27,862 bases of DNA, from positions 1 through 27,862 of IMG/VR virus record IMGVR_UViG_3300037360_000071. The stretch is one strand, 5' to 3'. Each line of letters starts with the position of its first letter. Positions within the stretch are counted from its first letter, which is position 1. The position numbers and the translations under genes were made by a program. The stretch comes from a virus. Of this stretch, positions 15,582 through 22,981 are shown piece after piece. Below the pieces are notes generated by a model. It ran no database searches, was not told the DNA's origin, and worked only from the letters and a program-made list of their open reading frames with translations.

Positions 15582-15753
15582 GCATCGTCTCCCGCTCAAG
15601 CAGTATCACTTGCCTGTTGGACCCCATGGGCTGATCGGACTTGTGCTTCCACCCGTCGGTGCCCTCTCGATTCAACATCTCCAGAAACTCCGGGTCGTTG
15701 AGAAAGCCCCTGTCCTCGATCACCACGGCCTTGTACTCATACGTCTTTCGCAT
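15571..15753 (-). CDS. DUF4177-like small protein
   Basis: 60 residues from the ATG at 15753, four bases after the stop of the preceding gene. The pattern is that of DUF4177: an opening YEYKAVVI strand, then a helix (FLEMLNREGTDGWKHK) with the hallmark Gly-Trp, and a final strand VILLERE. These small alpha/beta proteins occur widely in bacteria and phages; the role is unknown. Its end overlaps the next gene by 11 bases. A longer start at 15795 would run into the preceding coding sequence and is rejected. Confidence 0.72.
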   Translation of the reverse strand: MRKTYEYKAVVIEDRGFLNDPEFLEMLNREGTDGWKHKSDQPMGSNRQVILLERETMHDG

Positions 15754-15757
15754 CTTG

Positions 15758-16309
15758 CTATCTCTGCCAGAATGTGATGTGCATGCCCTCACCACTGACA
15801 GCCACGTCCAGCGCGAAATCGGTCATGCTCAGGGGGTTGCTCTCGCTCGGCGCGAACTGCAGCTGATCCGCGGTCACCTGCACCGCGCCAGATGGGTTTG
15901 GCCAAAACTCCTTGATCACCCCGGCGCGCGTGCTAACGTTGATGTTCCTAGTGCCGAAGTAGGTCTTGCCAGTCTGACCAGTCACGACGCCGACGTCGTA
16001 CCCAGCGAATGGAAACTTGGCCATGGCCACGGCACCAGTACCATGTGACGCGGGCGCGGTGCTGTCGATTCCCCTCACCACAGAGAACGTCGATCCACTG
16101 ATGGCCGTGACCGAGACTCTCTCGAAGCTAGCATTGCCCGGATCGACGTCCATCTTGAACGGGATCATGTCCTGGGCGAATGCCGCCGCGCTGTTGACGG
16201 TGAACGTCGCATCAGCGGCGGTGGCTGCAGCCGACAGGAAGCTCTGGCCGAACACTATCGGAGTACCGGCATTCTGAACAGCAACCTTGCCAAATGATAT
16301 TGCTCGCAT
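15758..16309 (-). CDS. Structural-type protein downstream of the large terminase
   Basis: 183 residues, ATG at 16309 with AGGAG eight bases upstream. It is beta-rich and Ala/Thr/Val-rich, and has a segment typical of virion beta domains: FERVSVTAISGSTFSVVRGI followed by DSTAPASHGTGA. That segment is common in small phage structural proteins. No membrane segment or enzyme motif. Gene position between terminase and portal is a little unusual for a decoration or fibre protein. Function not assigned. Confidence 0.7.
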   Translation of the reverse strand: MRAISFGKVAVQNAGTPIVFGQSFLSAAATAADATFTVNSAAAFAQDMIPFKMDVDPGNASFERVSVTAISGSTFSVVRGIDSTAPASHGTGAVAMAKFPFAGYDVGVVTGQTGKTYFGTRNINVSTRAGVIKEFWPNPSGAVQVTADQLQFAPSESNPLSMTDFALDVAVSGEGMHITFWQR

Positions 16310-16385
16310 CGTCTTCTCCTAATCTACCACTCTTGCAGAGAGGGCCCAACCGCCGCACTACGGCCAGACCCCGCCCGCCTTGACC

Positions 16386-16400
16386 TGGCCTCTTAGGCCA
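16386..16400 (-). terminator. Short hairpin after the large terminase gene
   Basis: TGGCCT and AGGCCA form a perfect 6-bp stem with a three-base loop, five bases after the terminase stop codon on the minus strand. It has no T run, so it is a weak candidate terminator. Confidence 0.35.
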
Positions 16401-16404
16401 AGCT

Positions 16405-19284
16405 CTATTGAAGAATTCCCTTGCACCCTCCGGAGTGCCCTCTCAGCGCAAAGAGGTACTCAACCGCGTATCCCGCAGCGTCACTGATGTGTGTCCTCTT
16501 GGCGTCGGACTTGTCCAACAGCCCGGTGCTGACGCCCGACGAGTCGGTCTGCCACTTCACTTTCTTAAGGTCCTTGAGCAGCTCTGGACACTTGGCGTCG
16601 TCCACGTACAGGCGAACCGTCCCGTCCGCCGACCGCAGCATCGTGTTCACCGCGTTCACCCTGTCGACGATCATCGGATTGGCCTTCTTGCGAAGGAACC
16701 TGTAGTGGATCGACGTGTCCATGGCGAAGTACTCCGCCACGATCTGCCAATTGCTCTTCTGACTTTGCGAGGATCGCTGGGTGCCTGCGGCGTCGCCATA
16801 CACCTCAACCTCGAGCGTGTAGCCCCACTGGTACTTCTTCAACTCCATCAGCAGCCGCCCCATCATGTCCATGGTGTTGCTGTTTGGAAGCACGATCTCC
16901 TCGAGAATCTCGCAACGATCGAGCAAGCGCTGCGCCGTGCTGCGATCGTACTGGCCAATTATCACCGACATGGGGTTGACGTTGAAGTCCATGGACACGA
17001 ACAGCTGCATGCTCTCATCATGATGCAGGGACTTGCAGTGCGTGCGCTCGTCAAAGCGGTAGTACACGTTGCCATCGTCGGCCTCATTGCCGGGAGTTTG
17101 CTGAAAGAGAGCGTACCAGTCGCGCAGGCTGGTGCTCTTGAACAGGGCAAAGTCCCTCTCATTGTAGCGCTCAGGGCAGAGTGCCTCACCTCGCTTGCGC
17201 CCGAGAATGTCCCTCCACTCGGGATTGTCGCCCTCGGCGAACTGCTCCCGCAGAGACTTGACCATGGCCGCTCCAGCAGAACCAGACATGGATCCCGCGC
17301 GAAGGTCGTTGACCTTCACCCCAAACTGTCTATAGTAGCGCTCCACGTCTGGATCAGCGCAAGCTGGAAAGACGAAGACCTCGTACTCGTCGCGCTCTCC
17401 GGTGTCGTTGGAAAACTGCTTATTGATAAGCCTACCGATGAGGTCGTCCTCATGCCAGCGCGTGGCAATCACGATCACGCCAGGCTGGACTCTTTGTCCA
17501 GTCTTAGAGTCCATGAACGGCTCGATCCTGGTGCGCGCGGTGGACGTCCACCAGTCCCAGGTCTTCTGCCGCATGGTCAAGGAGTTGGCCTCTTCAGAGT
17601 TGTGCACGACTAGGCCGTTGGCCAAGAATGAGTGGTCTTCTTCTACCGTGATGCACCTGCAATCTTCCACGCACGACTCAATTGAAACTATCCTGTCATA
17701 GACGTAGTCGTTGCCGATCGGTGAATAGCGGTCACCAGAGGACAATCCGCGCCACAAATTATCCAGCGCGTTTATAGAAACCCCTGTAGGCGTTTGTCCT
17801 TCCGCGATATCCCGCAGCACTTCAACGGATGTCGTCTTAGGACGCGTACCAAGGTACTCCAGCCACCCACGAAGCTTGACCCGCTTCATTGAGTGGTGCA
17901 CTGGAATCTTTTCAGCGAACAGTTTCACTGATGCACTGTCAGTGATGTACAGCGTCCAAAAACTAATCCACTCGCCTCGATACCTCGTTCTGCTTGGTCT
18001 CAATCTTGAATAGATCGTGAACCTCGACAACAGAGACTGCACTCCCAAGAGCAGCTCCTTGCTAACGCTGTCGAATCTGATAGTCGCCGCACAAACTTTT
18101 TTTCCGCCTCTCGCGTGGGCCAACAACCCGTCAAGATATGCTACTGGAGAAGCTACACAGCCATCGGTAGCAAAGTATGCTCCAATAAAGTTTGCCACGT
18201 GCTCATCGGGAGATGTAAAGACCCAGGGGGGAACTACCTTCGTGGCTGCAACTTTTCCATGCATCCCAGCTGCTTGAGCCCAGGCTATACCGCCAGGGAC
18301 GTGCAGCGCACCAGCATTGCGAGATTTTCCCGGCCGCGTCGTCTTCAATCCAGCAGCCAAAGCGCACCGCTCAAAGTCTTCTCTCTCTTCTAGATCAGTC
18401 ACGGCCATCGCGACTTGCTTGTTGCAGCAACCATCGCCGATGATATAGCCTGCGAGACGAAACTCCTCAACTTTTCTATATGTAGAAGTCTCAAGTGAGT
18501 AGGTCTTGGGAATGCACAGCCTGTCGCCAACTTCCAAGTCGCCACCACGCTCCCAACCAAGCAGCGTCAAACAGGGGTGTGTCAGGGCGACAGTCAGCAC
18601 CCTTCCAGAAAACGTAGTGATCCTGACACATTCGAGCATCCCACGCTCAAAGATTTCCGCAACTCTCTTCGGGCGTCCGACGTGCGTCACCACGAGATCG
18701 CCGATTTCCAGTGAGCCGAGAGTCTTCGACGAGCCATCCGAAGTCATGACCAAGTCGCACTTGGCGCTCGGATTCTTGCAGTAGTCATCCACAATCAGGA
18801 CATTGCAGCCCTTGCCCGTGATTGCGCCGCCGACGCCGGCGCAGCTCATGCTGCCGCCCTCTGTGGTCTCAAAGTGGTGCATGGCAGGGTTCTTGGAGCT
18901 AAACCTCACCGACAAGACGTCTTGATTCTCGATGATGGCGTCCCTGACGCGCTGACCCCACTTCGCGGCAAAGTCGGCCTCGTAGCTGGCGAGGATCACC
19001 TTCCTGCTGGGAAAGTTCTCCATCATCCAAACGTTGAACCACTGAGACACTAGCACGCTTTTTCCAGAGCGAGGCGGCATGCAGATGATCAAGCGAGGAC
19101 AGCGACCCATCACCACGTCAACTAGCTTGCGCGACAGGAGCTGGACGAAGTGCCACGGCTGAAATCTTCCCTTGGTAAGCCTCATGGCCAGGGAGACTGG
19201 AGTCATCTTCCAGAGTATCTCTGAAAAGATCGGGTCCTCCAGTTGCATCTGCGCCATCGCTCCGAGATCCGTCGAGAGGCCCAC
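16405..19284 (-). CDS. terL: Terminase large subunit, intein-containing precursor
   Basis: 959-residue precursor; removal of the intein leaves 572 residues, normal for a large terminase. ATPase part: Walker A PPRSGKS (70-76) and Walker B NVLIVDD (161-167). The Walker B loop is cut after NPSAK by the intein (176-562) and resumes SEEANS, the expected continuation. The coupling motif follows (VIVIATRWHEDDLIGRL). The nuclease part shows the RNase H-like acidic residues D766 (VSMDFNVNP), D831 (YGDA) and D935 (ISDAAGY). Its start is a GTG at 19284 with GGAAGG upstream, just after the small subunit gene. It would cut and pump phage DNA through the portal. Confidence 0.95.
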   Translation of the reverse strand: MGLSTDLGAMAQMQLEDPIFSEILWKMTPVSLAMRLTKGRFQPWHFVQLLSRKLVDVVMGRCPRLIICMPPRSGKSVLVSQWFNVWMMENFPSRKVILASYEADFAAKWGQRVRDAIIENQDVLSVRFSSKNPAMHHFETTEGGSMSCAGVGGAITGKGCNVLIVDDYCKNPSAKCDLVMTSDGSSKTLGSLEIGDLVVTHVGRPKRVAEIFERGMLECVRITTFSGRVLTVALTHPCLTLLGWERGGDLEVGDRLCIPKTYSLETSTYRKVEEFRLAGYIIGDGCCNKQVAMAVTDLEEREDFERCALAAGLKTTRPGKSRNAGALHVPGGIAWAQAAGMHGKVAATKVVPPWVFTSPDEHVANFIGAYFATDGCVASPVAYLDGLLAHARGGKKVCAATIRFDSVSKELLLGVQSLLSRFTIYSRLRPSRTRYRGEWISFWTLYITDSASVKLFAEKIPVHHSMKRVKLRGWLEYLGTRPKTTSVEVLRDIAEGQTPTGVSINALDNLWRGLSSGDRYSPIGNDYVYDRIVSIESCVEDCRCITVEEDHSFLANGLVVHNSEEANSLTMRQKTWDWWTSTARTRIEPFMDSKTGQRVQPGVIVIATRWHEDDLIGRLINKQFSNDTGERDEYEVFVFPACADPDVERYYRQFGVKVNDLRAGSMSGSAGAAMVKSLREQFAEGDNPEWRDILGRKRGEALCPERYNERDFALFKSTSLRDWYALFQQTPGNEADDGNVYYRFDERTHCKSLHHDESMQLFVSMDFNVNPMSVIIGQYDRSTAQRLLDRCEILEEIVLPNSNTMDMMGRLLMELKKYQWGYTLEVEVYGDAAGTQRSSQSQKSNWQIVAEYFAMDTSIHYRFLRKKANPMIVDRVNAVNTMLRSADGTVRLYVDDAKCPELLKDLKKVKWQTDSSGVSTGLLDKSDAKRTHISDAAGYAVEYLFALRGHSGGCKGILQ
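17599..18759 (-). mobile_element. Intein with LAGLIDADG homing endonuclease in the large terminase
   Basis: 387 residues, C176 to N562 of the precursor. N-terminal splicing block starts with Cys (CDLVMTSDGSSKTLGSLE); block B has ALTHPCL (T235, H236). The C-terminal blocks are YDRIVSIE, DCRCITVEEDHSFLANG and LVVHN, with Ser as the +1 extein residue. Two endonuclease motifs are intact: LAGYIIGDG (277-285) and IGAYFATDG (367-375), with catalytic-type Asp in each. All splicing residues are present, so the element is probably active in both splicing and homing. Insertion is at the conserved ATPase active-site loop, where inteins commonly reside. Confidence 0.95.
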
Positions 19285-19299
19285 CGCTCAAACCTTCCT

Positions 19300-19644
19300 C
19301 TACTGTATGCTCGCGCCCACTTCACCGATGTCCGATTCAAGCGCGGCCTCGGCCGCCGCAAGGCTTAAACGCTGCGCGGCGTCCGCAAGTTCCGGATTCT
19401 CCAGCACGCGACGCAGAAGGCTGGCCTGAGCTTCCACCGTGACCGTGCTCACCACCTCGCCCTCCATCGTGACGTTGGACAGCTTGGGATACAAGTACGG
19501 CAGCAGCACCTCTGCAATGTGCAGCTTCGTGTCGTTGTTGGTGTTGCTATCCTGCGCGAACAAGACCAGAGTTTGCAGAGGGTCGTATGCGAACTTCTGC
19601 ATCGCCTCACGCGCCGAGGACCGCACACCCTTTTTGAAGGTCAT
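19300..19644 (-). CDS. Probable terminase small subunit
   Basis: 114 residues, ATG at 19644 with GGGAG upstream, ending 15 bases before the large subunit. It is almost wholly helical: a basic N-terminus (MTFKKGVRSSAREAM), a segment KLHIAEVLLPYLYPKLSNV that is typical of short phage small terminases, and an Ala-rich acidic C-terminus that would mediate oligomerisation. Small terminases bind the packaging site and regulate the ATPase. The assignment comes from position and this core segment; no classical helix-turn-helix is obvious. Confidence 0.7.
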   Translation of the reverse strand: MTFKKGVRSSAREAMQKFAYDPLQTLVLFAQDSNTNNDTKLHIAEVLLPYLYPKLSNVTMEGEVVSTVTVEAQASLLRRVLENPELADAAQRLSLAAAEAALESDIGEVGASIQ

Positions 19645-19738
19645 CGAGTCGAACTCCCACGACTATCGTACCACGTCAAGGACATAGTGTACAATGCGAT
19701 GTTGCAGGAGAAGACAAAACCACGACTCACCGCCAAGT

Positions 19739-19999
19739 CTAGACTATGGGGCGATCGCCCTCTTCCTTGAAACCCATCAACTTCATGGCCATCATGAAGT
19801 AGGAAGCGGCTACCGCGTACTTGTTCTCGACGCGACTAGAGCGCGTGTAGACCTTGCCCTCAGCATCCTCCGCGACGATGGCGATGGACACCCACTTGTA
19901 CTTCTTGGAGTCCTCCAGCAAAGTGTCAACGGTGGATTGAACTTCCTCTGGCGTCGCCCACTGCTTTGGTTCCAAGACTCTCATTACCCGCTTCGGCAT
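19739..19999 (-). CDS. Small protein of unknown function before the terminase genes
   Basis: 86 residues from the ATG at 19999; a second in-frame ATG lies five codons in, and neither has a strong ribosome site. The sequence reads as one small alpha/beta domain: a helix (TPEEVQSTVDTLLEDSKKY), a strand pair (WVSIAIVAEDAEGKVYTRSS) and a C-terminal helix with Met-rich MMAMKLMGF. It sits between the holin-like gene and the small terminase. Function not recognised. Confidence 0.6.
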   Translation of the reverse strand: MPKRVMRVLEPKQWATPEEVQSTVDTLLEDSKKYKWVSIAIVAEDAEGKVYTRSSRVENKYAVAASYFMMAMKLMGFKEEGDRPIV

Positions 20000-20012
20000 A
20001 AGTCAAGCCGCC

Positions 20013-20228
20013 CTACTGCATTGAACTGGGCAACTGATTCTTCGGGACGGAGACAGTGCCCGGAGCTGCACGAAAATGCTGCACTAGCCCCGTCAAGGCG
20101 CCGATGGCCGCCGTGGTTCCCACCAGGCGCCAGTTGATCGGTTGCACTAGCGTCAGCGTACCGATGGCCGTCACGGCGCCCATGAAGGCCGCAGAAAATA
20201 CCGCGTTGAAAGCTGCTCTCCAGTTCAT
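20013..20228 (-). CDS. Holin-like small membrane protein
   Basis: 71 residues from the ATG at 20228, which has AAAGGAG at good spacing. A longer reading from a GTG at 20339 overlaps the preceding gene and is rejected. Two hydrophobic segments, about residues 7-28 (FNAVFSAAFMGAVTAIGTL) and 35-51 (LVGTTAAIGALTGLVQ), are separated by a short turn, and the C-terminus is short and polar. This is the class II holin plan. Neighbouring exported protein and peptidase genes suggest a lysis cassette. Confidence 0.65.
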   Translation of the reverse strand: MNWRAAFNAVFSAAFMGAVTAIGTLTLVQPINWRLVGTTAAIGALTGLVQHFRAAPGTVSVPKNQLPSSMQ

Positions 20229-20290
20229 GACTTCTCCTTTTCTACGCGCGAAAGTGTCTTGCGGTGCCCGGCTTTCACTAGAGCACCACG

Positions 20291-20629
20291 TTACCTGCAC
20301 CGTTTCCACACCTGCCAGAAGTGCCGCGAGCGGCGGCAAACCACGAGGGAGTTCAGTGCCACCGTCGCCCTATCAAGCTCCTCTGTGAGCATCTGGAGGG
20401 GAACGTCATTCTTCCGTAGCTCAGCCGACATCAAAGAATAGAGCAATGATCGAGTGCTTGCATAGGCCGCACTCTCTTCCGCACACTCACCACCAGCTCT
20501 ATAGCAAGATTGAAATGCAGCAAACGCCACATCGTCAGCAATCACGGCCTCGTTGACGGTCTGCGGAGTTGCGGGCGCGGTCTGGCCTTGGAGTGCCAGC
20601 GCGCAAACGAGCATGATTAGGAACTTCAT
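20291..20629 (-). CDS. Small exported protein in the lysis region (spanin-like candidate)
   Basis: 112 residues, ATG at 20629 with AGGA upstream, nine bases after the peptidase gene. It opens with a short signal peptide (MKFLIMLVCALALQGQTA), so it probably acts in the periplasm. The mature part is helical, with LLYSLMSAELRKNDVPLQML, four cysteines and a strongly basic end (CRRSRHFWQVWKRCR). There is no clear lipobox. Place before a holin-like gene would suit a spanin component, but this is context only. Confidence 0.6.
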   Translation of the reverse strand: MKFLIMLVCALALQGQTAPATPQTVNEAVIADDVAFAAFQSCYRAGGECAEESAAYASTRSLLYSLMSAELRKNDVPLQMLTEELDRATVALNSLVVCRRSRHFWQVWKRCR

Positions 20630-20637
20630 ACTGTGTC

Positions 20638-21408
20638 CTACGAAACCGCCGTCACCGTCCAGAGATCCCGCGCCAGGCCGGGGTTAGTAACATACTCATA
20701 GGGAATCGCGAAGTAGCCCTTCATCCCCCACTCCATACCCCAGGAGTTCGCCCCAATGAAGTGCTTGGCCAGAATGCCGTTGATACCGTTGTCGGTATAC
20801 CCGACCAGGCGCACGCAGTGGCCACCGAGAACGCTCTCGCTCTGCGCGGGCATCGGCACGATTCCAGTCTTCGCGACCGCGTCCGATTCGAATGAGTCGT
20901 AGATCGAGATACCAAACACGATTCCCCGGCCTGTCGCAAGCGCGGCCTTGATCAAGGCGAGGTCCTGAGGCACGCTCGCATATTTCACGGCGCGGAACTT
21001 GAGCGCATCGGCATAGGCCGTCTTCGGCGGCTTCAGCGCGAACTTCCGAATATCGTAGGGCCACTCGGTTTCGGGGCACACGCCCTGCTTGGCGACGGAC
21101 TTGATGCCATCGCGGATTGAGGCGCCGGCATCCTCGGTCACGGTGTGTTCCACGGCGCGTTCGTTGTAATAGATAAATAGCCGCGAGAGCACGTTCAACG
21201 TTTCGCCTTCCGCGAGCGACTGCGCTTCCAGCTCGCCGGCGATTCCGTTTCCTGTGCAGGAGCCGAGCGAGCCCTGGTCGAAAATCGGCGGCTGCTCACT
21301 GCGTGTATCTAGGTTGAGCGGGACCGGAACTGTAGTGCGTGCAAGGAACAGTCGGTCACGTTGATCGGGCGCGTCTGGTTTCCATCCATAAAAACGTTTG
21401 ACTTTCAT
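20638..21408 (-). CDS. Papain-like (C1A) cysteine peptidase
   Basis: 256 residues, ATG at 21408 with AAGGAG upstream and ATGA overlap with the preceding 37-codon ORF. The C1A catalytic set is complete: oxyanion Gln45 and nucleophile Cys51 in FDQGSLGSCTGNGIAGELE, His197 in LGGHCVRLVGY, and Asn221 in GANSWGMEWGMKGYFAIP, the papain NSWG signature. There is no signal peptide and no long prodomain. It sits directly before an exported protein and a holin-like gene, where a phage endolysin usually is. It may cut peptide crosslinks of the wall, process proteins, or act on host proteins. Family clear, substrate unknown. Confidence 0.88.
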   Translation of the reverse strand: MKVKRFYGWKPDAPDQRDRLFLARTTVPVPLNLDTRSEQPPIFDQGSLGSCTGNGIAGELEAQSLAEGETLNVLSRLFIYYNERAVEHTVTEDAGASIRDGIKSVAKQGVCPETEWPYDIRKFALKPPKTAYADALKFRAVKYASVPQDLALIKAALATGRGIVFGISIYDSFESDAVAKTGIVPMPAQSESVLGGHCVRLVGYTDNGINGILAKHFIGANSWGMEWGMKGYFAIPYEYVTNPGLARDLWTVTAVS

Positions 21409-21518
21409 TGCGACTCCTTCACAATTCTGGCGAGCGCTTCTTCGGGCGTCTCGCGTCTGATCTTGTCCGCGTCGGCTTGCGGCGGCAATCCCTTCACTGC
21501 CACTGGCACGACGGCCAT
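21405..21518 (-). CDS. 37-codon ORF coupled to the C1A peptidase
   Basis: The ATG at 21518 opens a 37-residue frame (beginning MAVVPVAVKGLPPQADADK) whose TGA overlaps the peptidase ATG as ATGA. GGGAGG lies 13 bases upstream and GGAG only two. The C-terminal half is charged and helical (RRETPEEALARIVKESQ). It may be a leader that couples translation or a tiny protein. It fills the gap between the two neighbouring genes. Confidence 0.5.
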   Translation of the reverse strand: MAVVPVAVKGLPPQADADKIRRETPEEALARIVKESQ

Positions 21519-21561
21519 GTCTCCGGGGGAACCTCCCGCGCTAGGAAGAGCCTCGAATCCG

Positions 21562-21828
21562 CTAGGAATGGGTGCTGTTGGCACTGGCGATTGCGGCCTC
21601 TACCGCCGCACGAATCTTGGAAATGACCTGTCCCTCAAGGAACGGCGGGTGCTTTTGAATGGAAAACGTCAACTCTTCGCCCGCGTACGTTACTATAACT
21701 TCACACCCGTGGCCTTGCACATCAATCGAGGAACCTTGCGGCGTCTCGCTGAATCCTTCGGCGCCAAGCTGATCCTCTAGCGCCTTAACCGCCGCAGCCG
21801 GTACGTTTGGGATCGTGAATGTGGTCAT
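21562..21828 (-). CDS. Small protein coupled to the exported barrel-like gene
   Basis: 88 residues from the ATG at 21828, which shares its A with the TGA of the previous gene (TGATG), so translation is probably coupled; a start four codons upstream is less likely. The sequence looks like one alpha/beta domain: a helix (VPAAAVKALEDQLGAEGF), two strands (SSIDVQGHGCEVIVTYAG and ELTFSIQKHP) and a C-terminal Ala-rich helix (ISKIRAAVEAAIASAN). Unknown function. Confidence 0.65.
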   Translation of the reverse strand: MTTFTIPNVPAAAVKALEDQLGAEGFSETPQGSSIDVQGHGCEVIVTYAGEELTFSIQKHPPFLEGQVISKIRAAVEAAIASANSTHS

Positions 21829-22340
21829 CACCACCCCCACCCGAACGCCACCCCCATGATGACCTGATATCCAGACCCGCTACTCACGCTCGACTTGACG
21901 AATCGGACAGACGGCAGAATGCGCGCGTGCGAACCTGCTTTGGGCGTGATCGACAGCATCCCACCGCCGCTCCAATTCCATCCAGCATTCTTTCCCGACC
22001 ACGTGAAGCCAGCCGCGACCGGAGAATAGACAACGCCCCAAGTTCCGACCGTGAACAGCTCTTGCGCCACACCCGCCGCGAGGTTGGTGTCCACCACAAA
22101 GGGGCTGTACGTCTGCGGTACCGCGTCAATGACGGTAAAGGCGTAGGTTGATGTGCTTGGACTCACCAGCCGCGCGTAGAGGCCGGTGCCAGAAAATGCC
22201 GATGCGACCGGCTGGCCGCCGACAAGGTAGCTGACACCGCCCGCCGCGAAGTTGGTGTCTTGCGCGTGGAGCACACCAGTCAGAATCATAGCGCCGAGCC
22301 AAATCGTCAGCAGCGAAAGGCCAAATCCAAATCGTCTCAT
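21828..22340 (-). CDS. Exported small beta-barrel-like protein
   Basis: 170 residues from the ATG at 22340, with GGAGAAAG just upstream; a start 11 codons earlier lacks a site. A signal peptide (to about residue 26, ending GVLHAQ) is followed by alternating Gly/aromatic strands (TWGVVYSPVAAGFTWSGKNA, then YQVIMGVAFGWGW). The very last residue is Trp, like the aromatic C-terminus recognised by the outer-membrane barrel assembly machinery. Phages carry outer-membrane proteins that alter host surfaces or block superinfection (lambda Lom is one such type). Here the role is inferred only from shape. Confidence 0.65.
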   Translation of the reverse strand: MRRFGFGLSLLTIWLGAMILTGVLHAQDTNFAAGGVSYLVGGQPVASAFSGTGLYARLVSPSTSTYAFTVIDAVPQTYSPFVVDTNLAAGVAQELFTVGTWGVVYSPVAAGFTWSGKNAGWNWSGGGMLSITPKAGSHARILPSVRFVKSSVSSGSGYQVIMGVAFGWGW

Positions 22341-22452
22341 GTCTTTCTCCTCAACACACCAGACGTAAAGCAACGCGTCAAACGACTACATTGTACCATG
22401 AGATGTCTCGTCGAAAACGAAAACCTTGCAAAGATCAGCAACTATTTCGTGC

Positions 22453-22481
22453 AATAGACGTAAATTTTACAATCTCGTCAA
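22453..22481 (-). promoter_or_regulatory. Possible promoter before the exported barrel-like gene
   Basis: On the minus strand TTGACG (22481-22476) is followed after 17 bases by TCTATT (22458-22453). The -35 is good but the -10 matches only four of six. A TACAAT lies further down near 22395. It is a weak but plausible promoter for the exported-protein gene. Confidence 0.3.
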
Positions 22482-22508
22482 ACCCACGCCTCTCCACGCA
22501 CTCGCTGC

Positions 22509-22549
22509 AAGGGGGTCTTGTCTCGCGACAAGTGGACGCCCCCTTTTTT
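22509..22549 (+). terminator. Rho-independent terminator facing the plus direction
   Basis: AAGGGGG pairs with CCCCCTT across an inner TTGTC-TCGC-GACAA hairpin and is followed by a run of six T on the plus strand. On the minus strand the T run is absent. It therefore stops plus-strand transcription, although both flanking genes are on the minus strand. Confidence 0.75.
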
Positions 22550-22621
22550 CCAGGGGGTTGTCGAAGATGAAATTCCGTACTAGGGTCCTCTTCGGGCGGT
22601 TGATCTAGTCCCAAGCCGCTT

Positions 22622-22954
22622 TTACCCCGCTGACACTTTTGGGGGTCTGAAATCTGGCACTATAAAGAATTTACGCATGTATTCTTCAAGTGCGGGCCAT
22701 GATGATGGCAGCAGTGAACGAGGTTCGGGAGGCACAATCTCTAATGGGTGCTCATCATCCCACTTCTCATTCCCTATCAAAGAACCTACCTGGTCACGGA
22801 TTTTTGAAATCTTCTTATAGCATGCTGAATACCTAGCACACTCCTCGCACCACAAACGACCGGGACGAGGTGACCGCCTGTAGCAGCGAGGACATCTACC
22901 AGAATCTATGGCCTCTTGCCTTCTTTTTGCTTGATACTTGGCTGTTCGACGCAT
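22622..22954 (-). CDS. Small zinc-knuckle protein
   Basis: 110 residues from the ATG at 22954; a GTG at 22975 (six bases after the previous stop) would add seven residues, and neither has a strong ribosome site. The N-terminus is basic (RRTAKYQAKRRQ) and leads into a four-cysteine zinc knuckle: C21 and C24 in GRCPRC, C36 and C39 in LWCEEC. The layout is common in short phage proteins, likely nucleic-acid binding. The C-terminal half is Pro-rich and holds no known domain. Confidence 0.65.
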   Translation of the reverse strand: MRRTAKYQAKRRQEAIDSGRCPRCYRRSPRPGRLWCEECARYSACYKKISKIRDQVGSLIGNEKWDDEHPLEIVPPEPRSLLPSSWPALEEYMRKFFIVPDFRPPKVSAG

Positions 22955-22981
22955 ATCAGTGATGCACGACACCAACTAATA

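Noticed and set aside
16408-17613. A 401-codon open frame on the plus strand
   Set aside because: It is antisense to the nuclease half of the large terminase and shows His/Leu/Arg-rich mirror composition with no motif.
20013-20339. Holin-like protein starting at the GTG at 20339
   Set aside because: The extra 37 residues overlap the end of the exported protein gene and are not membrane-like; the ATG at 20228 has an AAAGGAG site.
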